Origin: JADKAV01 sp963818505
Lineage (GTDB): Bacteria > Actinomycetota > Actinomycetes > S36-B12 > UBA10799
Length of the DNA stretch: 64,000 nt
Direction: 5' to 3'
NCBI GenBank assembly: GCA_963818505.1
Contig: CAWFSJ010000005.1
Location: 310,001 to 374,000 of the forward strand
Below the pieces are notes generated by a model that saw nothing but the letters and a program-made list of their open reading frames with translations, searched no databases and had not been told where the DNA came from. Below are positions 26,953-35,768 of the stretch, piece by piece (the first letter of the stretch is position 1; each line of letters opens with the position of its first letter). The translations under genes and the position numbers were made by a program.

Positions 26953-29016
26953 CTACTGCGTGACGGCGACCACGGGAACCACCTGTTCGACGCCGATGTC
27001 CTGCAGCACTTGGGCGGCCTGTGTGAGCGTCCATTTGCTGCGCGAGAAGTCATCGACTACCAGAACAGCGCCGGCGAGTCCGTGGGAGCGTGCCAGGTGC
27101 AGCCTCTCGGTGACCTGACCCAGCCGCGCCGGTCCTTGTGCGGGCTCCACAACCGCGGCCGGCTGCGCAAACATCTCCAGGACGGGCAGTCCGAGTTCAG
27201 CTGCTGCAAGGTCGGCTAGTTCCCGGACCCGGACCGGGTGGTCGGCACTGCTGATCGGCACTACTGAGGTGACTGCGGGCATGTCCTCCCGACGCCACCT
27301 GGCCAGCATCTGCGCGAACGCCGCCCGCAACGGTTCGGACAGCGGTGCGTCGGGGCCGACCACCTCCTCGACGAGGTCTGGGAAGACACCTCCCGCGAAA
27401 GTCGTGACGGCTCGGCCGACCGCGATCCCGTCGATGCGACCCGGGCGCCCGCTGCCGCTGGGCCACAACTTGCGCGGCGTGATCCGCACCGGACGCCGAC
27501 GCAAGGACTCGTACACCGCGTCCACGGTTTGCGCAGATGGCTGGGTACCGGGATGCGGCAGTTCACCGGTGCACACCGAGCACCGCCCACACGGTTGGGA
27601 TGCCGGATCGTCAAGGGCCGTCGTGAGCAGTTGCATCAGGCAGTCGCGGCCGGAGGCGTACGACGACATGATGCCGGCCTCCGCACTGCGCATCTCGACG
27701 ATCCGCTCGTACTTGGCCGCATCGAAGGTCCAGGGCTTACCGGTCGAGACCCACTGGCTACCGTCCTTGTCCACGACTGCATCGACCTGCAGCTGTTTGA
27801 GCAGGACCTCCACCTTGCCTTTCGGCCGTGCGAGGGCGTTCACGAGATCAGCGGTCTTGCGCGGCTGTTCGCGCAATAGGGCCAGCAGGTTGTCCGCCAT
27901 CTCGGGGTCGGGCAGGGTCGCGGTGGCGAAATACTGCCAGACCTCCGGATCGGATTCGTTGGCTGGCAGCAGAACGCCGACGGCCGAGTCCAACGCGCGT
28001 CCGGCCCGGCCGACCTGCTGGTAGTAGGACACCGGCGAATCCGGGGACCCCACGTGGATGCAGAAGGCGAGGTCCGGCTTGTCGTAACCCATGCCCAGAG
28101 CCGAGGTCGCCACCACCGCCTTGACATCGTTGGCACGCAGTCGGGCCTCGATCTGCTCGCGCACATCCGGCGGCGTCTGGCCGGTGTACGGCTCGACATC
28201 GTGGCCTTGCTCCTGAAGGAAGGCCGCCAGTTGCTCGACCACCGGAACCGTCAGCCCGTAGATGATCCCCGAGCCTGCGGCGGTCTCCAGGAACTCGTGG
28301 ACCCACGCGAACCGTTTGCCGTAATTGAGGTTCGGCACCACCGCGAGTTGCAGCGACTTGCGCGCCAATGAACCGCGGATGACGGTGGTGGTCGGGCCGA
28401 GCTGCTCGGCCAGATCGTCGACCACCCGCGATGTGGCGGTTGCGGTTGTGGCCAACACCGGTGTGCCCGTCTCCAGTTCCAGCAACAGCCTCGCGATGCG
28501 TTGGTAGTCGGGGCGGAAATCGAATCCCCAGTCGGAGATGCAGTGCGCCTCGTCGATCACCAACAGGCCACTGGACTTGAGAACCGGCATGGCCCGCTTG
28601 CTGAACTGCGGGTGGGAGAGACGTTCCGGCGAGACCAGCAGGACATCGATCTCATCAGCGTCGAGCCGTTCGAAGACGCGGTCCCAGTCGGCCCGGTTGG
28701 AGGAGTTGACCGTGGCCGCTTCGATGCCGATCCGGCGGGCTGCTTCGACCTGGTCGCGCATCAGGGCCAACAGCGGCGAGATCACGATCGTGGGCCCAGC
28801 TCCAACATCGCGACGCGCCAAGGTTGCAGCCCAGTAGACCGCTGACTTGCCCCAGCCGGTGGCCTGAACAACGAGAACCCTTTGCGCCCCTGAAAGCAGC
28901 GCGGCTACCGCCTCGACCTGCCCCGGACGTGGAGTGGCGTCCGGTCCGGCCATCGCTGTCAGTACCGCTTGGATGGCCACCGACGCGGTGGTTGAGGCAT
29001 CTGTCGTATCGCTCAT
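26953..29016 (-). CDS. RecQ-family DNA helicase fused to a phosphoribosyltransferase-like domain
   Basis: 687 residues. The helicase core has Walker A QATGWGKS (51-58), motif II DEAHCISDWGFDFRPDY (155 onward) and motif VI-like QQVGRAGR. The aromatic-rich RecQ loop (DEAHCISDWGFDF) is intact. A zinc-binding Cys cluster appears near residues 480-500 (DCLMQ...PCGRCSVC). The last 100 residues (PISSADHPVRVRELADLAAAELGLP ... GAVLVVDDFSRSKWTLTQAAQVL) have the PRPP-binding loop pattern of type I phosphoribosyltransferases. This architecture is known in actinobacteria, but the job of the fused domain is unclear. There is no HRDC domain. Confidence 0.88.
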   Translation of the reverse strand: MSDTTDASTTASVAIQAVLTAMAGPDATPRPGQVEAVAALLSGAQRVLVVQATGWGKSAVYWAATLARRDVGAGPTIVISPLLALMRDQVEAARRIGIEAATVNSSNRADWDRVFERLDADEIDVLLVSPERLSHPQFSKRAMPVLKSSGLLVIDEAHCISDWGFDFRPDYQRIARLLLELETGTPVLATTATATSRVVDDLAEQLGPTTTVIRGSLARKSLQLAVVPNLNYGKRFAWVHEFLETAAGSGIIYGLTVPVVEQLAAFLQEQGHDVEPYTGQTPPDVREQIEARLRANDVKAVVATSALGMGYDKPDLAFCIHVGSPDSPVSYYQQVGRAGRALDSAVGVLLPANESDPEVWQYFATATLPDPEMADNLLALLREQPRKTADLVNALARPKGKVEVLLKQLQVDAVVDKDGSQWVSTGKPWTFDAAKYERIVEMRSAEAGIMSSYASGRDCLMQLLTTALDDPASQPCGRCSVCTGELPHPGTQPSAQTVDAVYESLRRRPVRITPRKLWPSGSGRPGRIDGIAVGRAVTTFAGGVFPDLVEEVVGPDAPLSEPLRAAFAQMLARWRREDMPAVTSVVPISSADHPVRVRELADLAAAELGLPVLEMFAQPAAVVEPAQGPARLGQVTERLHLARSHGLAGAVLVVDDFSRSKWTLTQAAQVLQDIGVEQVVPVVAVTQ

Positions 29017-29080
29017 TGAGTTCCTCCGTCAGGCAAGGTTCCCACGCCGGGCCGTCCGAACCTGTGCCGCAAGTGCCCGC

Positions 29081-29149
29081 GTTAGAGGTTGTGCTGTTGG
29101 TTAGCGAATCCACGCGTTGTTTTGCTAACCAACAGCACAACCTCTAACC
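29081..29149. repeat. Family 1 hairpin element, copy 3 (loop orientation A, perfect arms)
   Basis: Best-preserved copy: 25-base perfect arms beginning GTTAGAGGTTGTGCTG around loop GAATCCACGCGTTGTTTT. Left flank CCCGC, right flank CAACGGCCC. It lies in the divergent gap between recQ and the CDF gene. Confidence 0.9.
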
Positions 29150-29200
29150 AACGGCCCGGCGCGAGGCCCAACGGCCCGGCGCGAGGCCCAACGGCCCGGT
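29149..29200. repeat. 20-bp tandem repeat abutting hairpin copy 3
   Basis: CAACGGCCCGGCGCGAGGCC occurs twice plus a half copy. It starts exactly at the right end of the family 1 element and includes the CAACGGCCC flank seen next to copies 4 and 5. Confidence 0.75.
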
Positions 29201-29221
29201 CATAACTGCTTGAATCCGGCT

Positions 29222-30139
29222 ATGGCCCCAGACACCGAAGCCGCGCTGCTTCAGGAGCGAACGCTTCTGCGCGCCTCAACTGCGACCGCCGCCGCCTTCG
29301 CCGCGGTGGGAATCGTGTGGGGACTGTGGGCGGAATCCCAGATCATCCTGCTGGACGGGGCGTACGCGCTGATCGGTCTGGGCCTCGGGCTTCTGTCGCT
29401 GCGGGCTGCACGTCTGGTGCAGCGCGGCCCGACCCCGGACTATCCCTTCGGCCGGGAGGCCTTGGCGCCACTGGTCGTGGGGATCCAGGGACTGGTTCTG
29501 CTCGGCACCTTCGTGTACGCGTCGTTCGACGCGGTCGCCGTGATTCTGGATGGCGGCAGCGAGACCGCCCTCGGGTCGGCGTTGATCTACGCGATCGTGA
29601 CCTTGGCCGCTTCGCTGGCGATCTGGGGGTACCTGCGGGGTCGGGCGCGGGACTCTGAACTCGTGCTGGCCGAAGCCGCACAATGGGCCGCGGGGTGGGT
29701 CTTGAGCACGGGAATGATGATCGGTTTCGGTGGCGCCCTGGTCCTGGAGTCGACGAGTCTGTCATGGATGGCGCGGTACGCGGATCCGGTCCTGGTGCTG
29801 TTGGCCACGGCGGTGATCCTGCCGACACCGCTGCGCATGATCCGGTCCATGTACGTCGAACTGCTCGAAGGCTCGCCACCGGAGGGGGTCAGCGAACCGG
29901 TGCGCCAGGTCGTTGACGAAGTCGCTGCAGAACGTGGCCTGCCGAAGCCGACGCTTCGCATGGGCAAACTTGGTCGCAAGGTCTACGTGGAACTCGACTT
30001 TCTGGTGGAGCCCGGCCGCGAGGTCGGCGAGGCGGACTTGGTGCGCCGCGAACTCATGGCCAGGCTCGGCGAGCCGGGCAGGTTGCTGTGGATCAACGTC
30101 GAACTGCACACCGACCCGGCCTGGGACCGGCCGGTCTGA
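29222..30139 (+). CDS. Cation diffusion facilitator (CDF)-like metal transporter
   Basis: 305 residues from ATG 29222; TTG 29210 is an alternative. Six hydrophobic helices fit CDF topology. TM2 carries ILLDGAYALIGLGLGLLSL, matching the first metal-site position (DxxYS-like, here D and Y), and TYPFGRE-like PDYPFGREALAPL follows. The usual second HxxxD motif in TM5 is not obvious (STGMMIGFG), so metal specificity or even transport is uncertain. The C-terminal domain (VYVELDFLVEPGREVGEADLVRREL) has the ferredoxin-like dimerisation fold of the family. It is flanked on both sides by family 1 hairpins. Confidence 0.75.
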   Translation: MAPDTEAALLQERTLLRASTATAAAFAAVGIVWGLWAESQIILLDGAYALIGLGLGLLSLRAARLVQRGPTPDYPFGREALAPLVVGIQGLVLLGTFVYASFDAVAVILDGGSETALGSALIYAIVTLAASLAIWGYLRGRARDSELVLAEAAQWAAGWVLSTGMMIGFGGALVLESTSLSWMARYADPVLVLLATAVILPTPLRMIRSMYVELLEGSPPEGVSEPVRQVVDEVAAERGLPKPTLRMGKLGRKVYVELDFLVEPGREVGEADLVRRELMARLGEPGRLLWINVELHTDPAWDRPV

Positions 30140-30146
30140 GGCCCGC

Positions 30147-30215
30147 GTTAGAGGTTGTGCCGTTGGTTAGCGAATCCACGCGTTGTTTTGCTAACCAACA
30201 GCACAACCTCTAACC
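30147..30215. repeat. Family 1 hairpin element, copy 4 (loop orientation A)
   Basis: As copy 3, with one substitution in the left arm (GTGCCG). It lies between convergent genes, eight bases after the CDF stop. Flanks CCCGC and CAACGGCC match those of copy 3. Confidence 0.88.
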
Positions 30216-30222
30216 AACGGCC

Positions 30223-31362
30223 CTACGAGACCTTCAGCTTGCTCACGACCCCGCCGTGGTCGGCCTCCCACAGGGGAACCGGCGCCTGGCGGAACGGTGT
30301 GACGTTGGTGTTGAACGCACCCTTCGACTTGACGCTGCCGTGACGCAGGACGAGGTCGATGCGGGTGGTGTTCTCACTGACGGGGTTGGACAGGTCTGCG
30401 CTCTGGCAGCAGGTCAGGCCCACACCGTCCTTCTTCTTGTTCCAGGAATCCTTGAAGTAGGACTTGGTCAAGATCTTGTAGCTCTTCGGCGAGTAGTCGC
30501 CATATGCGTCGGTGTTGAAGTCGCCGGTGGCGATCGCGGTCCCCGCACCCTTCTTCACAATCTTGACGAACTGCTTGGCCTGCTTCTCCTGGATCGACGC
30601 CGACTCCCCTCCGACCTCGAGGTGGGTATTGGCGAATCGGAACTTCGCGCCGTTGTAGGTCATGTCCGCGTATACGTAACCACGCGCGAACGAGATGACC
30701 TGGCCGGCGATCGTGTAGGTCTGCTGGGTGGTGTAACGACCCGACGTGACTGATTTCTTCTGGTACGAAAGCCCCTTCGTCGCCGTGTTCACGAGGATCA
30801 CGTCGCGGTCCTTCATCTGGATGGTGCACGGCCACCCCGACGGCAAGATCCCCGATGGCGCGCCACACGAAACGGCCGGGTCGATGTACGGGAACGGTCC
30901 GATGGCCGCGTTGTCGGCGACGCCCACGACCTTGTACGACAGGCCTTCAGCCTTGAGCGCCTTCTTGACGATCTTCAAGAAGTCCTGGCTCTGCAGGGCC
31001 GGGCCATCGGAGTTGCGCGTTGTGATCCAGTTGGTCACCTCCTGCAAACCGATGATGTCCGGCTGCTCCTCCTTGACGGTCTTAGCGAAAGCCGTCGCGC
31101 GTGTCGGGAAGTCCGAGGCCATGGCCTGCTGGTAAACCTTCGCGGCGGCCAGCAGGAACGCGGTCGTCCCCTGGCCCGCGGCGTCGATCGCGGGGAAGAG
31201 GTCGGCACCCAGGTAGAGGTTCTGGGTCATGACCGTGAGGGTCCCGCCCTTCTTGGCTGCCTGCGCCGGAACGGGCATCGCGACAACAGCCGCACCCACG
31301 AGGGCACCAGCTGTGGCGCCGGCGAGCACGGTACGCAGCCCGCGGAAAGTCCTTGGCTTCAT
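30223..31362 (-). CDS. Secreted endonuclease/exonuclease/phosphatase-family protein
   Basis: 379 residues from ATG 31362, preceded by GGAGG at ideal spacing. It has a signal peptide (MKPRTFRGLRTVLAGATAGALVG ... AQAAK). EEP-fold landmarks are VMTQNLYLGADL, DIIGLQEVT (catalytic Glu), FRFANTHLEVGG (His), ATGDFNTDAYGDY (Asp/Asn) and a late EADHGGVVSKL (terminal DH). The fold covers DNases, sphingomyelinases and inositol phosphatases. The extracellular location suggests phosphodiester scavenging or a phospholipase C-like role, but the substrate cannot be fixed. It is convergent with the CDF gene. Confidence 0.87.
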   Translation of the reverse strand: MKPRTFRGLRTVLAGATAGALVGAAVVAMPVPAQAAKKGGTLTVMTQNLYLGADLFPAIDAAGQGTTAFLLAAAKVYQQAMASDFPTRATAFAKTVKEEQPDIIGLQEVTNWITTRNSDGPALQSQDFLKIVKKALKAEGLSYKVVGVADNAAIGPFPYIDPAVSCGAPSGILPSGWPCTIQMKDRDVILVNTATKGLSYQKKSVTSGRYTTQQTYTIAGQVISFARGYVYADMTYNGAKFRFANTHLEVGGESASIQEKQAKQFVKIVKKGAGTAIATGDFNTDAYGDYSPKSYKILTKSYFKDSWNKKKDGVGLTCCQSADLSNPVSENTTRIDLVLRHGSVKSKGAFNTNVTPFRQAPVPLWEADHGGVVSKLKVS

Positions 31363-31466
31363 CTCAGTCCTCCATTGAACAAACTCACAAGCATCCTTAC
31401 AGACCGGCGACAATCCAACAGAGGATTGCGCTCAATGGGTCCGAAGGGCCGAGGGGCCAGCCGCGC

Positions 31467-31976
31467 TCAGTCCTCAAGCGTCAGGTCGACGAGCAGCTCC
31501 GCAGCCAGGCGTTCGAGGTCCGCACGAAGGGCGGCGGTGTCTGCCTCAGGTGGAACACGGACAACGATGTGGGCCTCGAACAGAAGCCCCCCGGCCATCG
31601 GCGCCTCGCGGGTTGCGGTTTCGAGGGTCTCGATCGACAGGTGGTGGCGGTGCAAGACCGCCGAGACCTCGCGCACGATCCCCGGTCGGTCGTTGCCAAG
31701 CAGGTCGATCACCAAGTCGTGGTCGGTGCTGGCGGCGATCTCCTGACCTTCGTGCGCCGAGACGTCCAGCAGACCGTCGAGCCGGCGCAGGGCCGCGGTC
31801 AGATCCTCGGCGCGGTCAGGTGGCAGCGAGACCACAACGATGCCCGCGAACTTGCCGGCCAGTTCGGCCAACTGGCTGCGCTCCCAGTTGCCATCGTGTT
31901 CGGTGATGATCTCGGACAAGGCTTCGACCAGGCCGGGGCGGTCGTCGCCGATGACGGTGAGCACGATTCTGGGCAC
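31467..31976 (-). CDS. Tandem ACT-domain regulator (GcvR-like)
   Basis: 169 residues from GTG 31976. Two ACT domains follow the beta-alpha-beta pattern: IVLTVIGDDRPGLVEALSEIITEHDGNW (1-75) and HDLVIDLLGNDRPGIVREVSAVLHRHHLSIE (about 85-165). Each has the DRPG turn that binds amino acids. Two-ACT proteins of this size resemble GcvR, which modulates the glycine cleavage regulator in E. coli; no gcv genes are nearby, so the ligand is open. It lies 28 bases downstream of the xylulokinase gene on the same strand and is probably co-transcribed with it. Confidence 0.82.
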   Translation of the reverse strand: MPRIVLTVIGDDRPGLVEALSEIITEHDGNWERSQLAELAGKFAGIVVVSLPPDRAEDLTAALRRLDGLLDVSAHEGQEIAASTDHDLVIDLLGNDRPGIVREVSAVLHRHHLSIETLETATREAPMAGGLLFEAHIVVRVPPEADTAALRADLERLAAELLVDLTLED

Positions 31977-32004
31977 GTTCGCATCGTAACGAGCCAGCCG
32001 ACAG

Positions 32005-33387
32005 CTAAAGGTCCGCGGCAGCCGAACGCGACAACCAAAGCTGGTAGGCATCGGCAAGGTCCGCGGCCGGACAAGGGGCGAAGACCACCGGTGGTTCGCC
32101 CGCCAGTGGCAACACCGTGCCAACTCCGGCCGCCGCGATCATCGCCGCGCCAATGGCCGAGGCGCTGCGTTGCGGTCGGACCTCCACAACGGTCCTGAGC
32201 AGGTCGGCGAGCATCTGCGGCACAAGGGGGTTCCGCGCGCCACCGCCAGTCACCCGCACCGTCACAGCGTCCTCACCCAGCAGCCCGATGCCCGCCCGGA
32301 CGGCGAAGACCATCGCCTCCACGCCAGCCCTGGCCAGGTCTGCGGTGGTGGTCGAGTCGCTCAAGCCCAGCCACGCGCCCCGGCTGCTCGGTGATGCCAC
32401 ACCCCCGCGCTCACCGGAAAGGTACGGAATCACGCTGACCCCTTGAGCACCGGCAGGAGTCGCACTCGCTGCTGCGAGCAGATCGTCCCACCCCAGGCGC
32501 AGCCACTCCCGCAAACGGCCCAGCGCCAGGCCCGCGTTCTGGATGGCGACCATGGCGTACCAAGCGGCACCCGTGTCGGCGTACAGGTGGGTCACAGGTT
32601 CGGGAACCGGTCCGGCAACCTCTCGACCCATGAGGATCTGGGCACCTGACCCGAGGTTGACTTGCACCTCACCTGGTCGCAGGCCGCCGCTACCCACCAG
32701 TGCCGCAGGGGTGTCACCCGCGCCTGCCACCAACGCCGGCGCACCGGGCAGATCGGCTGTGCCCACCACCTCGTGGCTCGGCACAATCTCGGGAAGGAGC
32801 CGATCGGGAAGCCCGATGGACTCGACCACATCAGTAGCCCAGCCCTCACCGGGCACGTCCCACAGCAGTGTCGCCGAAGCATCACTTCGTTCCGAAACCA
32901 GCGGCCCGCCGAGACGACTGCGCACGAAGTCCTTCGGTTGCACGGCCACGACGGCTGACTCAACGATCGTGGGCTCGTGGCGCACGAGCCAGTCCAGAAT
33001 CGGACCGGCCATTCCCGGGGTCAGGGGGTTCGCCAGGCGTGCACGCTGATCGGCGGACAGGCCCCGCCAGCGGGACATGTCCGGTTCTGCTCGCCGGTCT
33101 GGCCACAGGATCGCTGGCCGACAGGGCTGCCCGTGACCGTCCACGAGAACAACCCCGTGCATCTGCCCGGCGACGCCCACGCTTGTCAGCCGCAGGTCGC
33201 CGAGCGCTTCCAACGCTTCGCGCACCGCCTGCATCCAGGCCCGCGGGTCGATCTCGGCGTGACCGGTCCCCGGGTACTGAACCTGGTAGGCAGCCTCGGT
33301 TTCAGCCACCACGGAACCGTCCTCATCGACCGCACAGGCCTTGAGACCACTGGTGCCCAGGTCGATGCCGAGGTGGATCTCACTCAT
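32005..33387 (-). CDS. xylB: FGGY-family carbohydrate kinase, probable xylulokinase
   Basis: 460 residues. The N-terminal actin-like domain starts LGIDLGTSGLKACAVDEDG (phosphate loop 1), with VGVAGQMHGVVLVDGHG and AILWPDRRA, features seen in xylulokinases, which phosphorylate D-xylulose to D-xylulose 5-phosphate. The second domain has VAGAGDTPAALVGSGG and VNLGSGAQIL, and the adenosine motif VRVTGGGARNPLVPQMLADLL. No xylose isomerase, transporter or repressor is visible nearby, so the sugar assignment rests on sequence alone. The gene begins 27 bases after the NTF2-like gene, and the order NTF2-like - xylB - ACT suggests one transcript. Confidence 0.83.
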   Translation of the reverse strand: MSEIHLGIDLGTSGLKACAVDEDGSVVAETEAAYQVQYPGTGHAEIDPRAWMQAVREALEALGDLRLTSVGVAGQMHGVVLVDGHGQPCRPAILWPDRRAEPDMSRWRGLSADQRARLANPLTPGMAGPILDWLVRHEPTIVESAVVAVQPKDFVRSRLGGPLVSERSDASATLLWDVPGEGWATDVVESIGLPDRLLPEIVPSHEVVGTADLPGAPALVAGAGDTPAALVGSGGLRPGEVQVNLGSGAQILMGREVAGPVPEPVTHLYADTGAAWYAMVAIQNAGLALGRLREWLRLGWDDLLAAASATPAGAQGVSVIPYLSGERGGVASPSSRGAWLGLSDSTTTADLARAGVEAMVFAVRAGIGLLGEDAVTVRVTGGGARNPLVPQMLADLLRTVVEVRPQRSASAIGAAMIAAAGVGTVLPLAGEPPVVFAPCPAADLADAYQLWLSRSAAADL

Positions 33388-33414
33388 GTCGATACCTGAC
33401 CCTCGTACCGTCTT

Positions 33415-33879
33415 TCAGCCGCGCCGCTTGATGAATCCATCGAGTTGCCTGTTCGCCATCCTCTGCATCACGAACGGCAGCACAGGGGTCCTACCCAGAA
33501 CCGAGCCCACCGGCCCGAACGCCTGCCCCGCCCAGGCTGCGAAGTCGAACTGGTCGGTGTGCTTGACGATCAGGCCACCAGCGAGTTCGAAGTGGGCATC
33601 GACGCTGTTATGCACTTTGCGTCCGGTGCTGAAGGTGTACCAGGCGTCCCAGTGAGCGCGCCCCTCACCATCGGCCGCCTCGATGCCCGACGCCTCGACC
33701 TTGAGATCCTTGCCGCTACGGCACAACATGGTCCACATGTCGCGGGCCCGTTGCCCGCGCAACTGCCCGAAGGCCGGGTCGCTGAAGACCACGTCGTCGG
33801 AGTAGCACTGCCCCATGGCTTGGGCATCGCGTGCCGCGAAAGCCTCGTAGAAGCCCTTGATCACCTCGACATCAGACAT
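33415..33879 (-). CDS. NTF2/SnoaL-like protein
   Basis: 154 residues. It begins with the typical helix VEVIKGFYEAFAARDAQAMGQCYSDDVVFSDPAFG, followed by the cone-shaped NTF2-like sheet (AHWDAWYTFSTGRKVHNSVDAHFELAGGLIVKHTDQFDFAAW). The pattern FxxxDxxxx...W is that of SnoaL-like polyketide cyclase/limonene epoxide hydrolase relatives, many without known activity. It is the first gene of the probable NTF2-like - xylB - ACT unit. A repeat block lies upstream. No function is assigned beyond the fold. Confidence 0.82.
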   Translation of the reverse strand: MSDVEVIKGFYEAFAARDAQAMGQCYSDDVVFSDPAFGQLRGQRARDMWTMLCRSGKDLKVEASGIEAADGEGRAHWDAWYTFSTGRKVHNSVDAHFELAGGLIVKHTDQFDFAAWAGQAFGPVGSVLGRTPVLPFVMQRMANRQLDGFIKRRG

Positions 33880-33947
33880 GTCATCCCACGTTACCCGGGG
33901 CCGCGTTGCCGCGTCGGAACAGCGATTTCCGCACGGGCCGGGAAGGG

Positions 33948-34192
33948 TGGTTCGTCAAGCGGCGGCGAGCATGGCGAACATGACACCGACCCGGCGGCGG
34001 CTTTCGGTGAGAATGTGCAACCTCACGTGTCACATATTCACCGAAAGGCGCCCGGGGGGGTGGTTCGTCAAGCGGCGGCGGGGGCCACGAGAAGGACACC
34101 GACCCGGCGGCGGCTTTCGGTGAGAATGTGCAACCTCACGTGTCACATATTCACCGAAAGGCGCCCGGGGGGTGGTTCGTCAAGCGGCGGCG
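33948..34192. repeat. 112-bp tandem duplication containing two family 2 hairpins
   Basis: Two units (33948-34060 and 34061-34172) plus the first 20 bases of a third. Each starts TGGTTCGTCAAGCGGCGGCG and contains a 47-base hairpin (34001-34047 and 34114-34160) with arms CTTTCGGTGAGAATGTG and CACATATTCACCGAAAG. The two hairpins are identical. The block fills the 323-base gap between the NTF2-like gene and the cyclase gene, and I see no gene in it. Confidence 0.88.
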
Positions 34193-34202
34193 GGGTCGGG
34201 CT

Positions 34203-35699
34203 CTAGGCGGGATCCATGGAGAACGAGTCGAGCGTGCCTTTCACGCTGTACATGGCCACGTCGGCCCGGCGCATCGCCCTGGTCACAGCGGCCTCCGGAT
34301 TGGCCTGGTCCACATGCAGTCGACTCACGCCAAGGCTGGCTGTCACATGAACCCGCTCACCGGCAACGGAGATCGGTGCGCTCAGACTCTGGATCATGCG
34401 GTGAGCCACCGGCTCGGGGTCGAGGTCCTGGAAGAGCAAGCCGAACTCGTCGCCACCGAGCCGACCGACCATGTCCTCGGCACGCAGAGCGGAGCGCAGC
34501 CTGCGGGCTGCAACCACAAGGACCTCATCTCCCACAAGATGGCCGTGGGTGTCGTTCAGGGCCTTGAAGTCGTCGAGGTCGAGCACTCCCAAGTACCAGT
34601 CCCCTTCCACGGTGCGTCTTCGATCAGTGTGGGTGAAGGGAGTCCCGCCCACGGCGAGCACGACGGCTTCCTGCACAAACGTGGCGTGGTCAAGGACATC
34701 TGTCAGCGGATCGTGGGTCGCGCGGTGTTCGATCCTGCGCAGGATTCCGTCTATCCGGATGATCGCCATGACCATGATCAACGTCGTGGCGATGATCGGC
34801 AACCGCGGGTCCACCGGCCATCCCAAAAGGTAGAGGATCGTAAGCAGCGCAGGACCTGAGTACCCGAGCGCCACAACGATCATCAGACGAGTGCGGCTGC
34901 GGATCGTCGAGCGGCCAAGTGAATACAGGCGCGGATCAGCCATGTCGGGCGTCATCACAGCTGCCGCGAACAACGCCATCTTGACCACGGAGAGGGCGGC
35001 GAAGAAGGAGTCGTAGGGCAACGTTCCGCCGGCGGCCTGCCGGGCCCGGGGGATGTCGGACAGGACAGCCGCGAGCACAGTAGCCGCCAATAGCCACATG
35101 GTCTTGTTGCGCAGCGCCCCCGTAAGGATGACCCGGGCCACCGCCGTCAGCAGCACCACCGAAGCCAGAGGGAAGACGACACCGATCACGGGTGGAAGGC
35201 CCAGCGACTCCCCGGCAGCCAGTTGCGGGCCGAACATCCACTGCACCACCAGGCTGCCCATACCCACCGCGACCATCAGCGCATCAAGCAGGTCTCCGCG
35301 ACCAGGCGTGGGGTGAATGCGCCGCAGCAGCAGCACAGACCCGACGATGACAACACCACTTGCGACAAGGAACAGTCCGTCGTACCACTGCGGATACGGT
35401 CGTTGAAGATCCGGCCACCGGCGGGCGTCGAGAACGCTGATCAGGTACCCCACGGCTAGCAGCACCACACCGGTCGTGACAGTCCACCAGGCGGCTTGGG
35501 CGGGCGGTCGCCAGGCCAGGACTCCGCGCACGGCCAATCCTGCTGACAGAAGCGCCACTGCAGGCACTAGCAAGAGCCGGGTCGTGGGGACGGTAAGGGC
35601 TACCGCCAGGCTGGTGAACAGCAGAACCAGCCAGATGCGACGGACTGGAAGAGACCAACCCACAGTCTCAGCGTGCCACGCCGCGGGGAATTGTCGCAC
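34203..35699 (-). CDS. Membrane diguanylate cyclase (GGDEF)
   Basis: 498 residues. About nine hydrophobic helices occupy residues 15-310, a membrane sensor module without a recognised name. The cytoplasmic GGDEF domain spans about 325-498: ATHDPLTDVLDHATF, WYLGVLDLDDFKALNDTHGHLVGDEVL (metal and substrate site) and LGGDEFG (415-419) with a canonical catalytic signature. RAED at 406-409, five residues before GGDEF, is an intact inhibitory I-site. It should make cyclic di-GMP with product inhibition. No EAL or HD-GYP partner is in the window. Its 3' end abuts the tandem repeat. Confidence 0.92.
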   Translation of the reverse strand: MRQFPAAWHAETVGWSLPVRRIWLVLLFTSLAVALTVPTTRLLLVPAVALLSAGLAVRGVLAWRPPAQAAWWTVTTGVVLLAVGYLISVLDARRWPDLQRPYPQWYDGLFLVASGVVIVGSVLLLRRIHPTPGRGDLLDALMVAVGMGSLVVQWMFGPQLAAGESLGLPPVIGVVFPLASVVLLTAVARVILTGALRNKTMWLLAATVLAAVLSDIPRARQAAGGTLPYDSFFAALSVVKMALFAAAVMTPDMADPRLYSLGRSTIRSRTRLMIVVALGYSGPALLTILYLLGWPVDPRLPIIATTLIMVMAIIRIDGILRRIEHRATHDPLTDVLDHATFVQEAVVLAVGGTPFTHTDRRRTVEGDWYLGVLDLDDFKALNDTHGHLVGDEVLVVAARRLRSALRAEDMVGRLGGDEFGLLFQDLDPEPVAHRMIQSLSAPISVAGERVHVTASLGVSRLHVDQANPEAAVTRAMRRADVAMYSVKGTLDSFSMDPA

Positions 35700-35768
35700 T
35701 ACAGATACTTCCCCGAAAGGATGATTCGATGCCTACGGGAGGTCACGGATGCGGCCTAGGGTCGGAAC

